Assembly (NCBI GenBank): GCA_037367405.1
Contig: JAZKJV010008261.1
Location: forward strand, 1,612,001-1,676,000
Length of the DNA stretch: 64,000 nt
Reading direction: 5' to 3'
Origin: Ottelia alismoides
Lineage: Eukaryota > Streptophyta > Magnoliopsida > Alismatales > Hydrocharitaceae
Shown: in pieces, positions 61,413 through 64,000 of the stretch
Layout of the letters: every line of letters begins with the position of its first letter
Position numbering within the stretch: position 1 is the first letter of the stretch
Notes under the pieces: generated by a model
What the model was told of the DNA's origin: nothing
Seen by the model: only the letters and a program-made list of their open reading frames with translations
The model's database searches: none
Position numbers and translations under genes: made by a program

Positions 61413-61625
61413 GAGTGAGTATCTACCGAAGAGGCAACCTAAACTCTAAAAGATGAAAAAATCAAGTGTGGATTTAGTAAGAAAGAATGGGTAAATCTTC
61501 TCAGTTGCTGAATCTGTATGTTGCATCTTCATAAGGAGTGGTCTAAAGTATCTGCATGGTACTCGCTTTGATGAAGTCAATAACCTCAACTTGGACTAAC
61601 TGTTCTTTGGAATCAACGATGTGCT

Positions 61626-62250
61626 TCAACAATTGTCCATTAACCAGAAAGAATGTGCACCATCTGTGAGATCTTCTATCTCTACACTTCTTTTGGCATG
61701 CACTTCCTTAACTATATAGGGACGTGTCCATTTAGATTTGAGCTTCCCATGGAAAATCTTTAACTTAGTGTTAAATAACCATACCTTTTGTCCCAAGATA
61801 AAGTTCCTACACCGAACATGCAAATCATGCCACTTCTTAACCTTGTCCTTATAGATCAAATTGTTGTCATATGCCTGATTTCTTATTTTCACGAGCTCAA
61901 TCAAGTTCAAATCACGACAAAGCTTCCCTATGTGACGACTCCAATTTACTTGTTTGATTGCCCATTCTGATTTGTTAATTAATTCCGTAAGCAAATGGCA
62001 TGGCTTGCCATAGATCATCCAAAAAGGCAAAATATCGAGTGGAGTCTTGTAGGATGTCCTATAAGCCCACAGAACCCAGTCCAATAGCTGGGACCATTTA
62101 TTCCTATCAAGTCGAACCAACTTTTGAAAAAGGCCCTTTACCTCTCTATTCGAGACCTCCGACATGCCATTAGCCAGTTTGTGGTAAGGACTAGTAACTC
62201 TGTGCTCAAATCCATAGTCCTTAGCTAATGATCTGACATATTTATGAAGG
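61626..62250 (-). pseudogene. pol: Ty3/gypsy integrase C-terminal half (Athila/Tat)
   Basis: The best preserved coding piece in the window: about 205 codons with no stop until 61628-61626. It begins inside the catalytic core (KYVRSLAKDYGFEHRVTSPY) and includes the catalytic Glu in NGMSEVSNREVKG. The family-specific box WAYRTSYKTPLDILPFWMIY (expected AYRTAYKTPIGMSPYRLVYG) and GKPCHLLTEL follow. The C-terminal domain has GQKVWLFNTKLKIFHGKLKSKW and RPYIVKEV, ending VEIEDLTDGAHSF. In the parent element it would insert cDNA into chromatin. The N-terminal half is cut off at 62245-62250 by a copia LTR fragment. The gypsy LTR beyond it shows that RT, RNase H and the zinc domain are lost. It lies upstream of the hairpin array, tail and LTR in normal order. 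Confidence 0.9.
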
Positions 62251-62740
62251 CTAGGGTTTAGGCCTTAGCGCATCACAAAAGCATGAAGATCGCATCACAT
62301 GCAATCAAGAGAGACTAGTCATACTAGTTTCTCGATGCAGTAGAATTTAAAATTTTTAAATAAATGAAACCACGTGATATGATAACACTCCACATATCGT
62401 TTCATTAATATCACAAACAAGTAATAGGATTACATGTTGAAGCATGCTTGTGATCGTGTATGTCTCTAAGCGAAGAGACATTCGATCTCAAGTCTGGTCC
62501 GATGAAGGATACACTTGCGGGTACGTGGGTGAGACATGTGCTTCCCACAATACGAGTTAAAAATCTGAGTGTAGAGTCTCTTGAATTCATCGTATCAATT
62601 CTATGGCCTTCCTCATGAGCAAGATGCACCGAAGAAGGCGGAGATCCACGAGCATTTGATCCGATAGTACAATAGCGTCGTGATAACTACGAGGCTCTCT
62701 AGGTCAATATGGTAGATGGCCACAATATTGAGACAGATAA
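62245..62740 (-). mobile_element. Copia LTR fragment (3' ~490 bp)
   Basis: TGAAGGCTAGGGTTTAGGCC at 62245 is the reverse complement of the copia LTR end (45107). Similarity runs to the GTGGCCAT/ATGGCCAC region (corresponding to 44628) near 62740 and then stops. Only the end of the LTR is present. It sits between the integrase ORF and a gypsy LTR. Confidence 0.8.
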
Positions 62741-64000
62741 AGGGGTGATTAGTCCAATGTGCCCTCGATTAATTTGTGTGAATTATCATATTAAATTTGT
62801 CATTTGGTTGTAGGCGGGTAATAGGAATAAATCAAGAAATAATCACTTCAATATTTAATTCACTTAATTCAAGTGATTTTATGTTTGTTTTACTTGGCAA
62901 GTCCCAAGGTCGAACTCAAGGAGGCAAAGAAAAACCTAGAAGTATGTCTATCGAATTTCGTACACAATTTTCGAGGTGAGATTTTTTGGTATTTTTAATG
63001 TAATTTTAAGTTTTTTCTGGATTTTTTTAAATCAATGTAATTAAGAACCAAAGCAAATATGATGCAGGGATTTTGGTAAAATAATTTATATTCAGGAAGA
63101 TAATGACATGATATGCAGTGTGAGATAATAAATAAGTGCAATTTTTATGGTTTTCCAATGATATAGTAATGTGATGGAATGGTCATGCAAAGTGATGGTA
63201 AATATGGAGCAAGATAAACCAAACAGCTACCAATCCAATCAAGTGAACCTCCCCCTTCATTTATCTAAAATTTAATATGCTAACTAATATTAGATTAATT
63301 TCTCCTATAAATGTCCCAGAATCAAGGCACTTGATGTTGAGCAATAGATTTGATGAACGTAAATCAAGGTGCTCAAAACGAACAAAATAGGACCTCAATT
63401 AATTAATGTCAAGTGGTGTCTAAAAAATGGAATCTCGATGTTTAATATGATAGAGGATCAAATAAGCTTCAAGACAACACCAAGAACATAAAAATCCGAG
63501 ATACAGCTCACAAGATAGAAATCAATGAAGTGTCAGGGGCCTATTTGTAAATAAAAATAAATAAAGATTTGCATAATAGACCTTCAAAGAGATTGGAATG
63601 TGAATATGCAAAGTCGGTCATGCTTTATCGCAATTTACCCATGGTGGGGGTAAATATGTTATTCCTGAGAAGCTCCAGGGGAGGTAGCAAATATCCCAAC
63701 AAGTGTATGCAATACACATGCGCAGACGTCACAACTGACAAAATGAGGCACAGGAGGCAGCTTGATCACGATCTGCCACATGGCAGCTCCAGGTTGCTTT
63801 GGGTGGCCGAAGCTTGAGGCTTGAATTTAGCCTTGGAATTAATCTGATGAGCTTGGATACAACGGCCAGTATTTGGGCGAGAATGGGTGGCATGGATTTC
63901 TTCTGTTCTTGATCTAACGCTTCCTGGAGCGTGAACCTGGTGGATGGGCTTGAGCTGGGTGATGGTGTTGTTGGCGGCTGACACACAGTCATGGGTCATC
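62741..64000 (-). mobile_element. Ty3/gypsy LTR, 3' part, running off the window
   Basis: The landmark ACTTGGCAAGTCCCAAGGTCGAACTCAAGGA (62900-62930) matches 1551-1582. GTAGGCGGGTAATAGGAATAAATCAAGAA corresponds to 1476-1505. Farther right come AT-rich and then G+C-rich leader sequence, including GGTTGCTTTGGGTGGCCGAAGC (63791), also seen at 54302-54362 in another LTR. The 5' end lies beyond 64000. No recognisable PBS near 62760. Confidence 0.65.

Overview
The window reads as intergenic heterochromatin of a flowering-plant nuclear genome. I found no intact host gene, tRNA or rRNA. Nearly everything I can explain is decayed LTR retrotransposon, layered several deep, plus a few miniature inverted-repeat elements, one LINE scrap and two Ty1/copia bodies. 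The plant assignment rests on Athila/Tat-type Ty3/gypsy gag and integrase, tRNA-Asp-type primer-binding sites (PBS), the GAGGACGAGCA...GTATAGGGG polypurine signature and plant-type copia polyproteins. I cannot name the species.

Layout, left to right. 1-4199: minus-strand gypsy 5' part (hairpin array, leader, PBS, 2.8 kb LTR). 4201-11785: plus-strand gypsy 3' part, consisting of a protease-end ORF with an acidic extension, an array of five polypurine-tract-like hairpins, a tail, a polypurine tract (PPT) and a ~4 kb LTR that hosts two related MITEs. 11785-23470: a second plus-strand copy of the same family (gag, tail, LTR), sharing the LTR in between with its neighbour. Its own 3' LTR is split by a complete solo copia LTR with a perfect CTTTT duplication. 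23540-28952: a minus-strand gypsy with broken gag, PBS and half of its LTR; the other half is at 45113-47293.

28958-45107: one copia element of about 16.1 kb with a perfect GGAGG target duplication, inserted in that LTR. Its 5' LTR is itself interrupted by a truncated gypsy (29890-34163). Its leader carries two adjacent inverted-repeat MITEs, and its RNase H region is split by a ~300 bp G+C-richer foreign segment. 47300-53265: LINE reverse-transcriptase remnant, a ~410 bp fold-back element, a set of unidentified exon-like ORFs, and the gag-to-integrase half of a second copia element. 53250-64000: minus-strand gypsy elements again. A 2.8 kb LTR is split by a 3.3 kb solo LTR, followed by tail, hairpin array, an open integrase C-terminal ORF (the best preserved coding stretch), a copia LTR fragment and a further LTR running off the end.

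The most interesting patterns are shared between gypsy copies. They are (1) a tandem array of hairpins, each ending in a polypurine-tract-like CTAAGTATAGGGG, between coding region and PPT; (2) a 5' splice-donor-like AG|GT(A/T) about 190-265 bp downstream of the LTR TATA box in five copies, and at the corresponding place in two more; (3) a gag-protease element whose frame runs into an acidic domain instead of reverse transcriptase; (4) a long palindrome around GTTGTAGATC in the LTRs. Boundaries marked with ~ are estimated by eye from repeat-to-repeat comparison.
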